DNA from: Pseudomonadota bacterium | Lineage (GTDB): Bacteria > Pseudomonadota > Gammaproteobacteria > Steroidobacterales > Woeseiaceae | Assembly: GCA_027618995.1 (NCBI GenBank) | Contig: JAQCGO010000005.1 | Location: 1-64,000, forward strand | Direction of reading: 5' to 3' | Length of the DNA: 64,000 nucleotides | Shown: piece after piece, positions 33,800 to 42,392 of the stretch | Position numbering within the stretch: the stretch's first letter is position 1 | How the letters are laid out: each line of letters opens with the position of its first letter | Made by a program: the position numbers and the translations under genes | The notes under the pieces: model-generated | Databases searched by the model: none | Seen by the model: only the letters and a program-made list of their open reading frames with translations | Told to the model about the DNA's origin: nothing

Positions 33800-35143
33800 C
33801 TACGCGCAGGATTTCTTTACCGTCCTTCGTGCCCAGTTGTACGCGATGAATCCCGTGATCACATTCGCCGTCGCATAGGCCGCGAATATGCCGATGATGC
33901 CGTAGAAGTGCCGGCCCAACAGAGCCAGCGGCACATACAGCAGGATAGTGCGTGTCAGGCTAACGGCCACGCCGGGTATCGGTTTGCCGAGACCGTTGAA
34001 CGCCGCATTGATCGTCATGACCATGCCGTAGCCGGCGTAACCGAGCGGCGCGATTAACAGGAATTGTTTCGCAACGCCGACAACCGTATCGCTGTCACTG
34101 AACAGTGTTGGCAGGTAGCCCGCTGCCAGAGCCAGCAATCCCGCAATGGCCAGCCCGGAGACTACACAAAACCACATGCACAGTCGCAGCGCTTCAAGTA
34201 TGCGCTCGCCTTTTCCGGCAGACAGGTTTTGCCCGACAAACGGTCCAATCACGGCGGACAGCGCATAGAACATCACGAGCACCAGTGATTCGATACGACT
34301 GGCAACGCCGAAACCGGCGACCGCCTGCGGTCCGAAATCCGCTATCAACGCGGTGATAATTGCCGTTGCGATCGGCACGATGGCATTGGTGCCCGCAGCC
34401 GGGATACCAACGTGCAAAATGTCGCGCCACGACTTGCGTAACTCAGCCGGGTCCGATCGATTGAAACTGATCATGTTGAGGCGGCCACGCATCAGGTATA
34501 GCGCGCCGATAAAAATAACACCGCGTGCCATCAGCGCGGCCATCGCGGCGCCATTCAAACCCATTGCCGGAATCGGGCCCAGGCCGAAAATAAAGATCGG
34601 GTCCAGCGCGACGTTGAGAGCGGCGCCCATGATCATCAGTATACTTGGCAACCGGGTATCGCCGGTCGCGCGCATGCTCGCCATTCCAGCCATGCCGACG
34701 ACGACGAACGGCACACCTGAATAGAGGATCAGCATGAAACCGCGAATCAGCGGGATCATGTCCTCGGGCGCGCCGAGCAAGCGAAACAGCGGATTGATCG
34801 TCACCACGCCGACGATGCAGAAGCCGAGTGTGATCAGAAACGACAGCAACAGGCTGTCGGTCGCAAGGCGTCGGGCGCGGCGCATGTCGTGTGCGCCGAT
34901 CGCGCGTGCCACCACAGAGGACGTGCCTGCACCCATGCCGATCGCAACGCTGGTCACGATCATCAGTATTGGAAAGCTGAAAGCGTATGCGGCCAACGCG
35001 CGATCGCCGACGCGGCCGAGAAAGTACGCGTCGATCAGGCCCTGGCCCATCATCGCGAAAATGCCGACCAGGACGGGCAGCGCCATCGCCAGCAGGTGTC
35101 GACCTACCGGGCCATCCGTAAGTTTGGCCTTATTCTCTTCCAT
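33800..35143 (-). CDS. MATE-family multidrug/Na+ antiporter
   Basis: Efflux protein of about 447 residues with twelve helices in two homologous halves. Family features: LLAMALPVLVGIFAMMGQGL and DAYFLGRVGDRALAAYAFSF near the start, GMGAGTSSVVARAIG in helix 3, and the second-half repeat FGPQAVAGFGVASRIESLVL. The start is set at an ATG with GGGAA nearby; in-frame ATGs at 35158 and 35167 add up to eight residues. MATE proteins export cationic drugs using Na+ or H+. It is not linked to the upstream sortase operon. A second MATE gene lies at 51776-53143. Confidence 0.85.
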   Translation of the reverse strand: MEENKAKLTDGPVGRHLLAMALPVLVGIFAMMGQGLIDAYFLGRVGDRALAAYAFSFPILMIVTSVAIGMGAGTSSVVARAIGAHDMRRARRLATDSLLLSFLITLGFCIVGVVTINPLFRLLGAPEDMIPLIRGFMLILYSGVPFVVVGMAGMASMRATGDTRLPSILMIMGAALNVALDPIFIFGLGPIPAMGLNGAAMAALMARGVIFIGALYLMRGRLNMISFNRSDPAELRKSWRDILHVGIPAAGTNAIVPIATAIITALIADFGPQAVAGFGVASRIESLVLVMFYALSAVIGPFVGQNLSAGKGERILEALRLCMWFCVVSGLAIAGLLALAAGYLPTLFSDSDTVVGVAKQFLLIAPLGYAGYGMVMTINAAFNGLGKPIPGVAVSLTRTILLYVPLALLGRHFYGIIGIFAAYATANVITGFIAYNWARRTVKKSCA

Positions 35144-35232
35144 TATTTCCCGGGGCATATACCGCATCGAGCGCGCGGTCGGCGGCCACTATGACGCAGC
35201 CAACCCCGTTGCGCAATGCTCCGGAAAACGGA

Positions 35233-35814
35233 CTAAAACAACATTTTGGCGGTAACGACGTAACGCATCGGGCCGCCTGGGTCGCGTGCCTCGAAGGGGT
35301 AACAGGTCACGAGACTCAGATACGGCTCGTCCGTATCGAGCAGCAGACTGCCGCGCCGTGAGTCGACGACATCGATACCGACAACTTTGTACAAATGCTT
35401 TTTGCCGCTCACGGTTTCGAGAAGCAGCGACTCGCCGATCTCGAGGTCACGCAGAAAACTGAAATGCGTGTCGCGGTGACCGGCAATGACCGTGTTGCCA
35501 GGCTCGCCCGGCAGTGCGCTGGCCGTGAGGTATCCGGGGCCAAACGCGAGCGTTCGACCGGAGCCGCCCGCGAGGACAATCAACTCGACGCCGCCACCGC
35601 GCGCGGACAGGCGCGCAACAGGCCAGGTGTCGGCCCAGGGCCAGGGCACAGGTTTGGCGACACCGCTCGCACCGCGCAGCCAGGCGCGCTGCATCAGCTC
35701 CTGCGCCATCCAGGCCTTCGCGGGAATGTAGGCGCCCTGGCCAAACTGCCAGAACCCGAAACAAAGCAGACAGGCCACGATCCAGCACCGCGGCGATCTA
35801 AGCCAGCGACCCAT
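35233..35814 (-). CDS. Class GN sortase of the proteobacterial dedicated sortase system
   Basis: Cysteine transpeptidase of 193 residues. An N-terminal membrane anchor (CWIVACLLCFGFWQFGQGAY) precedes the sortase domain with its triad: His in IAGHRDTHFSFL, Cys171 in LVTCYPF and Arg in GGPMRYVV. It belongs to the marine proteobacterial sortase group found with one substrate and its own two-component system. The ATG at 35814 overlaps the end of the substrate gene by 17 bases, so the two are co-translated. Sortases are rare in Gram-negatives; this one probably processes the neighbour at the inner membrane. Confidence 0.9.
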   Translation of the reverse strand: MGRWLRSPRCWIVACLLCFGFWQFGQGAYIPAKAWMAQELMQRAWLRGASGVAKPVPWPWADTWPVARLSARGGGVELIVLAGGSGRTLAFGPGYLTASALPGEPGNTVIAGHRDTHFSFLRDLEIGESLLLETVSGKKHLYKVVGIDVVDSRRGSLLLDTDEPYLSLVTCYPFEARDPGGPMRYVVTAKMLF

Positions 35815-37807
35815 GGAACCATCTCCTTCGCAGGGCAGGGCCGAGCAACAACAGCGCGGCCAGCAGCAGACAGGCAATGCCGGTCAGTCGCAACTGCTCG
35901 GCATCGGTTGCCGTGGCCGGAAAAGCGGCATTCGCCGAGCTCCCGTGTGGCGCCAGGTTGACGACGGCCTTGTTAGCGAGTGGATCGCCGGCCGGACGCT
36001 CAGGCGTTTTGTCGATCGCGACGAGGCTCGTGTACTTGCTGACGAGATGGTGTGCGAGTGCGGTGGTGACGACCGCAACACGTGTCTGTTCCGGGTCACC
36101 GCCCCGGCGTTGCTGATCGAGCAACTCGGCGATACGCGCACGCGCCCAGAGCGCGCCTACCCCGGCGCTTTGCGTGTTGCCGGCCAATGGTAATTCGCTG
36201 CTCCATGCACCGCTGATCGAGTTGCCGGAGATTCGTACAACATCACCGGGGCGCACCGCACTTGAAGCACGCGCCTTGATACTGATGGGCTCGCCGAGAT
36301 ACAGGTCCGGCGTAACACTCGGGTAGCTGTCGACGATCACGCTGCTCGGCCATTGCACGTCGATGTCGGTGAACTGCGGGTTTTCGAGTTTCTGAAACAG
36401 GCGATCCATTTTCTCGCCGACCTCGTGCAGGGAGCTGATCGTCGTGAAAGTGCCACGCCCGGCTTCGGCCGCCTTGCGCATGAACCAGCTGTTGGGTGCG
36501 GATCCGATACCTACGGTAAACAACCGCGCACCCTGCAACCTCGCATCGATCAGCTGGAACAGGCCCTCCTCGTTGTCGACCGCGCCATCGGTGATGAAGA
36601 TGACCTGGCGCAGGTAGGAGTCATAGCTTGGCGTACGCAGCGCGAAATCGAGTGCCGGATACATTTCCGTGCCACCGTCGGCATCGAGCGCACGCACAAA
36701 TCGGGTTGCCGAATCAATGCTGCCTGCGGCTGCGGTGACGCTGGCTGGAAACAGCGGCCTGGTGACTGAGTTGAATTCGATGACGTTGAATTTGTCGCCC
36801 GGACGCAGGTCGTCAAGCGCAGACAGCAGCGCCTGCTTTGCCTGCTGAATCGAAACGCCGTGCATCGAGCCTGACGTGTCAATGATGAAAATCATCTCGC
36901 GCGGCAGCATCGCGCCGCTGATGAGATCAGACCCCGGCGGCACGACCATCAGCAGATAATGCGGTTGGCCGTTGATCGTTTCGGCAAACGCCATAGCGCG
37001 CGGCTGCGCCGACGGCACGGGCCGCCATAGCAATTCGAAGTCGTGATCCATTGGCGCCTGGCCGCCAGCCAGCGAAATCAGGTAGGTGCCGTTCGCTTCG
37101 GCCACGTTGACCGGGTGATAGCGGCTCGCGACTATTTCGAGCGGCATGCCGGCGTTGACGTTCGCCTGCAGCGAAATGCGCTGGCCGCGCGTTGCCGATA
37201 CCAGCGGCGGCGTCATTGGCAGAGAATCCGGCGGCGCCTCCTCCGAAGGCGCATGGCCGGGTGAGTAACGCGGTGTTACGGTCATCGGGTAACGCAGGCT
37301 GAAGAGGCCGCTGTCGTAGCGCAGGTCTTCCAGGTATTCGATTTCGATGATGACTTTTTCGCCCGGGGCGATGTTGGCGACCGCCGTGGTAAACAGATTG
37401 GCGCGTTGCTGCTCGACCAGGCTGGTCTTTTTGCCACTGGCTTTGGCCGCCTCATATTCCTTGCGTGCCTGTTCCTTTTCGCGAATCTCGCCTTCGATGA
37501 AACGATCGCCAATGTACATCCGCATATGATCGACGGCGGCCGTATCGGGTAACGGAAAGACGTACGTGCCCTCGACCCAGTCCGCGCTGTCGTTTTCGAA
37601 TTCCTGCATCACCGAGACCCGTGCCACGAGCCCGTTGACCTGGATGTTGACGTCGGTATTCAGGAGCGGCGCGTTGGCATAGCCATCGCCCGTTGCCAAG
37701 AGCAGTCCCGTTTGCGCATCGGCCAGCGCAGGGTTTGCCAGCAGCAGCACCGCAGTAAGGGTTGTCGTCAGACTTAAGCCAGGGTTGGTCCAGGTGGTTC
37801 GCTGCAT
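35798..37807 (-). CDS. VIT/vWA sortase substrate (marine proteobacterial sortase target)
   Basis: Exported protein of 669 residues. A signal peptide (LTAVLLLANPALADAQ) precedes a VIT domain (LVARVSVMQEFENDSADWVE, FPLPDTAAVDHM) and a von Willebrand A domain with the MIDAS motif FIIDTSGSMHG, DGGTEMYPAL and FITDGAVDNE. The C-terminus has the three-part sorting signal: an FPATAT motif, a hydrophobic helix (LTGIACLLLAALLLLG) and RRRW. The pentapeptide differs from canonical LPXTG. The start has GGAG at good spacing. The gene overlaps its sortase and diverges from the regulator pair. Confidence 0.88.
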   Translation of the reverse strand: MQRTTWTNPGLSLTTTLTAVLLLANPALADAQTGLLLATGDGYANAPLLNTDVNIQVNGLVARVSVMQEFENDSADWVEGTYVFPLPDTAAVDHMRMYIGDRFIEGEIREKEQARKEYEAAKASGKKTSLVEQQRANLFTTAVANIAPGEKVIIEIEYLEDLRYDSGLFSLRYPMTVTPRYSPGHAPSEEAPPDSLPMTPPLVSATRGQRISLQANVNAGMPLEIVASRYHPVNVAEANGTYLISLAGGQAPMDHDFELLWRPVPSAQPRAMAFAETINGQPHYLLMVVPPGSDLISGAMLPREMIFIIDTSGSMHGVSIQQAKQALLSALDDLRPGDKFNVIEFNSVTRPLFPASVTAAAGSIDSATRFVRALDADGGTEMYPALDFALRTPSYDSYLRQVIFITDGAVDNEEGLFQLIDARLQGARLFTVGIGSAPNSWFMRKAAEAGRGTFTTISSLHEVGEKMDRLFQKLENPQFTDIDVQWPSSVIVDSYPSVTPDLYLGEPISIKARASSAVRPGDVVRISGNSISGAWSSELPLAGNTQSAGVGALWARARIAELLDQQRRGGDPEQTRVAVVTTALAHHLVSKYTSLVAIDKTPERPAGDPLANKAVVNLAPHGSSANAAFPATATDAEQLRLTGIACLLLAALLLLGPALRRRWFHGSLA

Positions 37808-37929
37808 TGCCGGTCTCCTTCGGATGTGGGAGCTATTGCAACAAGTCAATGCGCCGGGCCGCGGGCTGCGGCATGGCAATGCACCGATGTAATGTGGCAA
37901 ATTGTGGCGAGGAACCTTAAGGAGTAACC

Positions 37930-38619
37930 GTGGCCAAACGTATCGCGATCGTCGAGGACGAAGCCGCTATCCGGGATAACTATGCGGCCGCCTTCAAGCG
38001 CGAGGGCTATGCCGTCGACACCTACGATTCGCGCAAGCCGGCGCTGCAGGCATTTGCCGCTCGCCTGCCGGATCTCGTGGTCATAGATATCAACCTGCGC
38101 GATGACGTCGAAGGTGGCTTTGAGCTGTGTCGCGAGCTGCGTGCACGGGCCGCCGAACTACCCATCATTTTTCTGACGGCGCGCGACAGTGAATTCGATG
38201 CCGTGTCTGGTCTGCGACTTGGTGCCGATGACTACCTGACCAAGGACATCAGCCTGCCGCATTTGATGGCGCGTATTGCGGCGTTGTTTCGGCGCCTCGA
38301 GGCGATGCAGCAGCCGCACGCGGCGGAGAGCCGCCTGACACGTGGTGATCTCGCGATCGATACCGAGCGTATGACCGTGCTCTGGCAGGAGCAGCCGGTG
38401 GGCCTGACCCTGACCGAGTTCTGGCTCGTGCATGCGATGGCGCGTTATCCGGGCCATGTGAAGAATCGGCAGCAATTGATGGACGCGGCGCAGGCGGTAC
38501 TCGACGACAACACGATCACGTCGCATGTGAAACGCATTCGGCGCAAGTTCATCGCCATTGATGCCGGGTTCAATGCCATCGAAACCGTGTACGGCATGGG
38601 TTATCGCTGGCTGCAATGA
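37930..38619 (+). CDS. pdsR: OmpR-family response regulator of the sortase system (PdsR-like)
   Basis: Regulator of 229 residues with a receiver domain (IVEDEAAIRDNYAAAF, phosphoacceptor D53 in LVVIDINLRDDVEGG, Lys in GADDYLTKDIS) and a winged-helix DNA-binding domain (LTLTEFWLVHAMARYPGHV, VKRIRRKFIAID). It starts at a GTG with GGAG nine bases upstream. It is divergent from the sortase substrate and overlaps its kinase (ATGA), matching the dedicated response regulator of proteobacterial sortase loci. It likely controls the substrate-sortase operon across the 122-base divergent gap. Confidence 0.82.
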   Translation: MAKRIAIVEDEAAIRDNYAAAFKREGYAVDTYDSRKPALQAFAARLPDLVVIDINLRDDVEGGFELCRELRARAAELPIIFLTARDSEFDAVSGLRLGADDYLTKDISLPHLMARIAALFRRLEAMQQPHAAESRLTRGDLAIDTERMTVLWQEQPVGLTLTEFWLVHAMARYPGHVKNRQQLMDAAQAVLDDNTITSHVKRIRRKFIAIDAGFNAIETVYGMGYRWLQ

Positions 38620-40652
38620 ACCTCCGGCGGCAGTTGCTTCTGGTCAGCCTGCTAACGCTGGTATTGCCGTGGGCTGGCTGCCAGTTTATTCGCGAGACGG
38701 AAATCGCCCTGCGCGCCGGACAGCAGCAGATGCTGGCGGGCACCGCGCGTGCCATCGCCGATTCGCTGACGCAACGCGAGGACGACTTTCCGCTGCGGCT
38801 CGACAACGACTTCGCCGTAGGCGAACAACTGTACGGTCACCGCCTGGATGCGCTGCCATCGATCGATGGTTACTTCGATGACTGGAACCTCAGTCGTGAT
38901 TCTCTGCGCACTCTGCGCGGCACCGACGGCCCGATCCGCTTCGCCATCGGTCTGCATCGACAGGCCGTGTATTTATACGTAGAGGTCGCCGACGACAATG
39001 TCATTTACGCGGCACCCGGGACGATAGCCGTCGAAAACAGTTTGCACGCGGCCGATCGCATCGGTCTGGTCAGTGTAAGCCCGCCGTATCTCAACGAAAC
39101 GTTTGTGTTCGGTGCGGAAGCACCCGGGCCGATTATCAGCTATGTGCGCACAGCGTTGGGTTTCGAGTCAGACGCGACTGTAGCGGCGCATTGGCAGGAC
39201 GTGCCGGGACGCGGTTATCAGCTCGAGGCACGAATCCCGGCCGGCAAACTGGGCACCAATCTGGGGCTCGTTGTCAGCAACACGAGTGATGCAGTCACAC
39301 CGGCCGTGCGCAGCGCGAGTTTTGCTGCGCGTGCACCGGGCACCTTTGTGACGACGTCGGAGGCGCTCACCGCATTTGCGGCCGAACGCGCGCAGCCGGG
39401 GATGCGTCTGACGCTCACCGATACCTCGGGCTGGCGCATCGCATCGGCCGGCGACGTTGAGTTGCCGGCACGGGAGCGAGGGAGTATCCGTACCAAGCTG
39501 CCGCGCCTTGCTTATGAGTCGCTCGTCGAACCGGGCCAGGAGGCCGTGCTCGCGGAGCCTGATGCGAGCGGCCAGGAGCGACAGACCTACGTACAGGAAG
39601 CCCTGCAGGGGACGGCGTCTGTAGACTGGTTTCGCAGCGCCGACAGCGGCGACGCGATCGTTGTCGCAGCGCAACCAGTCATGGTTGGCAGCCAGGTCAT
39701 CGGCGCGCTGGTGCTGCAGCAGGGTACTGACGCTATCCTGAGCCTCCGCAACCAGGGGCTGGCCCGCCTCATCTATGTCACGGTAATCGCCACACTGGTA
39801 GCGGCGATCGCGTTGCTTGGTTATGCGACCTGGTTGTCGCGCCGCATTCGCCGTTTAAGCATCGCGGCGGAAGACGCACTTGAGAATGATGACCTGCGCA
39901 GCACCCTGCCCAGCGCGCTCGACGGCGACGAAGTTGGGGATCTGTCGCGCAGCTTTTCCCATGTGCTGCGACAACTCGGTGATTACAACGAATACCTGCG
40001 CTCGCTTGCGTCGAAGCTGTCGCATGAATTGCGCACCCCGCTCGCGATCGTCACTTCATCGCTGGAAAACCTCGAACACGAACCGCTCAATGCCGCATCC
40101 GCCAACTACGCGGCGCGAGCGAAGGGTGGTGCCGATCGGTTGCGACGCATACTCACGGCGATGAGTGAGGCCAGCCGCGTTGAAGAATTAATGCAGCACG
40201 CCGAGCCAGAGGCTTTCGACCTCGTGGCCGTGTTGCGTTCGACGGTTGCGGCGTATCGCGATGTTTACCTGGCCCGGCAATTTGATCTGGCGACGGAACT
40301 GGATGCGGGGCCGATGCGCGGCTCGCCGGAACTGCTGATTCAGATGCTCGACAAGCTGGTCGACAATGCCGTGGACTTCAGTAGCGATGGAGACGTTATT
40401 CAGATTGACCTTGGTCGCAATGCCGGGCACTTGCTGATCTCGGTGAGCAACCCGGGTCCGGCGCTGCCCGAGCGCATGCGCACGCAGCTGTTTGATTCCA
40501 TGGTCTCGGTGCGCAACAAGAACAGTGACCGCCACCTGGGGCTAGGATTGTATGTGGCAAAACTCATCGCCGAGGGCCACGGTGGTAGTATTTCCGCAGA
40601 TAATATCGATGGCGGCGTTCGGTTTACCGTCCTGTTGCCGGAACCAGACTAG
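38616..40652 (+). CDS. pdsS: Sensor histidine kinase of the sortase system (PdsS-like), CBM9-like sensor
   Basis: Membrane kinase of 678 residues. An N-terminal helix precedes a large periplasmic part whose first half looks like a CBM9/DOMON-type sandwich (PSIDGYFDDWNL, AVYLYVEVADDN, GYQLEARIPAGKLG). A second helix (IYVTVIATLVAAIALLGYAT), a HAMP-like linker, the H-box SHELRTPLAIVTSSLENL with His470, and an ATPase domain with N-box LDKLVDNAVDFSSD and GLGLYVAKLI follow. It matches the long kinase dedicated to proteobacterial sortase systems. The ligand is unknown; the sandwich suggests glycan or heme binding. Confidence 0.82.
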   Translation: MNLRRQLLLVSLLTLVLPWAGCQFIRETEIALRAGQQQMLAGTARAIADSLTQREDDFPLRLDNDFAVGEQLYGHRLDALPSIDGYFDDWNLSRDSLRTLRGTDGPIRFAIGLHRQAVYLYVEVADDNVIYAAPGTIAVENSLHAADRIGLVSVSPPYLNETFVFGAEAPGPIISYVRTALGFESDATVAAHWQDVPGRGYQLEARIPAGKLGTNLGLVVSNTSDAVTPAVRSASFAARAPGTFVTTSEALTAFAAERAQPGMRLTLTDTSGWRIASAGDVELPARERGSIRTKLPRLAYESLVEPGQEAVLAEPDASGQERQTYVQEALQGTASVDWFRSADSGDAIVVAAQPVMVGSQVIGALVLQQGTDAILSLRNQGLARLIYVTVIATLVAAIALLGYATWLSRRIRRLSIAAEDALENDDLRSTLPSALDGDEVGDLSRSFSHVLRQLGDYNEYLRSLASKLSHELRTPLAIVTSSLENLEHEPLNAASANYAARAKGGADRLRRILTAMSEASRVEELMQHAEPEAFDLVAVLRSTVAAYRDVYLARQFDLATELDAGPMRGSPELLIQMLDKLVDNAVDFSSDGDVIQIDLGRNAGHLLISVSNPGPALPERMRTQLFDSMVSVRNKNSDRHLGLGLYVAKLIAEGHGGSISADNIDGGVRFTVLLPEPD

Positions 40653-40663
40653 AGGAGCGAAAG

Positions 40664-40951
40664 ATGTCGAACGAGGGATACCACGAGCCGATCGCGGAGC
40701 TCAGCGACGAGACGCGTGACATGCATCGCGCTATTACTTCATTGATGGAGGAACTCGAGGCCGTGGACTGGTACAACCAGCGCGTGGATGCCTGCAAGGA
40801 CAAGGAACTTGCGGCGATCCTTGCGCACAATCGCGACGAAGAAAAAGAACATGCCGCGATGGTGCTCGAGTAGATACGGCGCAAGGACCCGGCGTTCGAC
40901 AAGGAGCTCAAGGATTTCCTGTTCACTAACAAAGTCATTGCGCATCCGTGA
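40664..40951 (+). pseudogene. Encapsulated-ferritin-like (EncFtn) gene with in-frame amber
   Basis: The frame encodes 95 codons, interrupted at codon 70 by TAG (40871-40873). Before it, YHEPIAELSDETRDMHRAI, LMEELEAVDWYNQRVDACKD and HNRDEEKEHAAMVLE match the encapsulin-associated ferritin family, including the metal-binding Glu and His residues. After it, IRRKDPAFDKELKDFLFTN continues the same protein. The TAG stands where the family has Trp (LEWxRR), so TGG to TAG is the simplest lesion. No encapsulin shell gene lies in the window, and the C-terminal shell-targeting tail is absent. A truncated product of 69 residues could still fold in part. Starts with AGGAG 7 bases upstream. Confidence 0.75.
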
Positions 40952-40966
40952 TACCGATTGTCCGCC

Positions 40967-41368
40967 ATGAACTCCGGCTTCCTGTTTCTGCTGTTCGCCG
41001 ACCTGCTGCTTTTAGCTCACATATTGTTCGTCGCATTCGTCGTTTTCGGCGTTGTTCTGATTCTTGCCGGCAAGCTCGCCAATTAGGGCTGGGTCCGAAA
41101 TCCGTGGTTCCGAACGGCTCACCTCGTGGCGATCGTAATCGTGGTGCTGCAAACCTGGGTCGGTGTCGTTTGCCCGCTCACCACCTGGGAAATGGCATTT
41201 CGCGAACGAGCCGGCGAGATTACCTACTCGGGATCATTCGTATCGCACTGGCTCGATACCCTGTTGTATTACCAGGCGCCTGCCTGGGTGTTTGTGATTT
41301 GCTATACACTGTTTGCGCTGGTCGTCGCCGCGTGCTGGATCTGGGTGCGCCCACGGAAGTTTTTCTAG
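40967..41368 (+). pseudogene. DUF2784 membrane-protein gene with in-frame amber
   Basis: The frame from an ATG at 40967 to TAG at 41366-41368 encodes 133 codons with one internal TAG at codon 40 (41084-41086). On either side the DUF2784 pattern is complete: FLFLLFADLLLLAHILFVAF before, and GWVRNPWFRTAHLVAIVIVV, WVGVVCPLTTWEMAFRERAG, FVSHWLDTLLYYQAPAW after. The family has Trp or a similar residue there, so TGG to TAG again fits. No other lesion is seen, which argues for a recent event. An internal GTG or ATG-less restart at 41126 would give an 80-residue fragment lacking the first helix. Confidence 0.75.
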
Positions 41369-41378
41369 GGGGATTCGC

Positions 41379-41759
41379 ATGATTGGCTATGTAATTCTCG
41401 GCACCAACAACCTAACCCGCGCCACCTTATTTTACGACGCTCTGGCGGCGGAACTGGGCATGTCCCGAATGATGGATTTCGGCGAACGCGGTTATGCCTG
41501 GGGAGCTGCCATGGATAAGCCGATGCTTTGCATCATGACGCCCTACGATCGCAAGCGGGCGACAGTGGGCAACGGCGTGATGGTCGGCATTGCGGCGACT
41601 TCGCAGGACCAGGTCGATCGGGTCTATAACAAGGCGTTGGAGCTCGGCGGCACCGACGAAGGTCCTCCCGGCTTGCGCCCGGAGGGTGGCGACGGCTTTT
41701 ACGCGGCCTACTTCCGTGACCTCGATGGCAACAAGCTCGACGTATTCACCTACGGCTGA
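41379..41759 (+). CDS. VOC (glyoxalase/bleomycin-resistance) family protein
   Basis: Small protein of 126 residues with one VOC domain: MIGYVILGTNNLTRATLFYD at the start, GNGVMVGIAATSQDQVDRVY and the FRDLDGNKLDVFTYG end with the metal-binding Glu/Asp region. Members of this subgroup open with xHVxLGTNDLxRAxxFYD; the first metal His is replaced here by Tyr, so metal binding is doubtful. AGGGGG precedes the start. It follows the broken DUF2784 gene after ten bases and is intact. Substrate unknown. Confidence 0.8.
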   Translation: MIGYVILGTNNLTRATLFYDALAAELGMSRMMDFGERGYAWGAAMDKPMLCIMTPYDRKRATVGNGVMVGIAATSQDQVDRVYNKALELGGTDEGPPGLRPEGGDGFYAAYFRDLDGNKLDVFTYG

Positions 41760-41858
41760 ACGATTGCCGCCGTAGCGACCATGTAGCCCGCATTCCGTAT
41801 GCCTGGAAGCTGAAATTCGACGGAGTCCCGGAGTAACATCGGCTCATGAATACACCAC

Positions 41859-41960
41859 ATGCTTGAACTTCGACCCGCCTGCGAGATCTGCGACAGCTGT
41901 GTCGACGTGTCGCGGCTGGCGATCGGTAGCGGAGGCCCGCAATGCTCGATTACACAATGA
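41859..41960 (+). pseudogene. Possible DUF1272 remnant
   Basis: A 33-codon frame starts MLELRPACEICD, which matches the highly conserved opening of DUF1272 zinc-ribbon proteins (MLELRPNCECCD). The rest does not continue the family's second CxxC pairs and runs into the DUF2721 start. It may be the stub left by a deletion. It lies in the 180-base gap between the VOC gene and the DUF2721 gene, which otherwise shows nothing. The match is only 12 residues, so certainty is low. Confidence 0.3.
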
Positions 41961-42376
41961 ACATTGGCGTTGTGGCGCACGCCATACAACTCGCGCTGGC
42001 ATCGGTTTTTCTGCTCACCGCTATTGCCGGCATGCTCAACGTGATGACCGGACGTTTGTCTCGCATCATCGATCGTGGCAGACAGATTACCGAGACCGCG
42101 ACACTGCAAGGGGAGCAGCAGGCCGAGGAAGTGCAGCGCCAGCTGAAATCCCTCGAACACCGTCGCTACCTTGCAAGCGCGGCGTTGCTCGTGTGCACGG
42201 TCATCGCGGCACTGTTCCTCGAGGTGCTGCTGCCACTCAAGCTGAGATGGCTCGTCGGGATCGTTTTCACCGCCTCAACACTGGCACTCGTCGTGGGGCT
42301 CGCCTATTTCCTCCGCGAAGTTCATCTCGCTACGCGAACAGTGCGGATTGGGGCACGGCTACGCAAAGCTCGCTGA
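41942..42376 (+). CDS. DUF2721 membrane protein
   Basis: Membrane protein of 144 residues with one N-terminal helix (VAHAIQLALASVFLLTAIAG), the conserved amphipathic LNVMTGRLSRIIDRGRQI region, and two C-terminal helices (YLASAALLVCTVIAALFLEV and VFTASTLALVVGLAYFL). This is the DUF2721 pattern. The ATG at 41942 is used because GGAGG lies upstream; an ATG 15 bases later is possible. Function unknown. It is encoded ahead of, and in the same direction as, the SnoaL-like lipoprotein gene. Confidence 0.82.
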   Translation: MLDYTMNIGVVAHAIQLALASVFLLTAIAGMLNVMTGRLSRIIDRGRQITETATLQGEQQAEEVQRQLKSLEHRRYLASAALLVCTVIAALFLEVLLPLKLRWLVGIVFTASTLALVVGLAYFLREVHLATRTVRIGARLRKAR

Positions 42377-42392
42377 AATCAGGGGATTCCGT

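Noticed and set aside
40664..41368. Reassignment of TAG to Trp in this organism
   Set aside because: TAG ends many normal genes here (xerC, hslV, hslU, ubiE, mutM), so general recoding cannot hold; only local suppression or damage remains.
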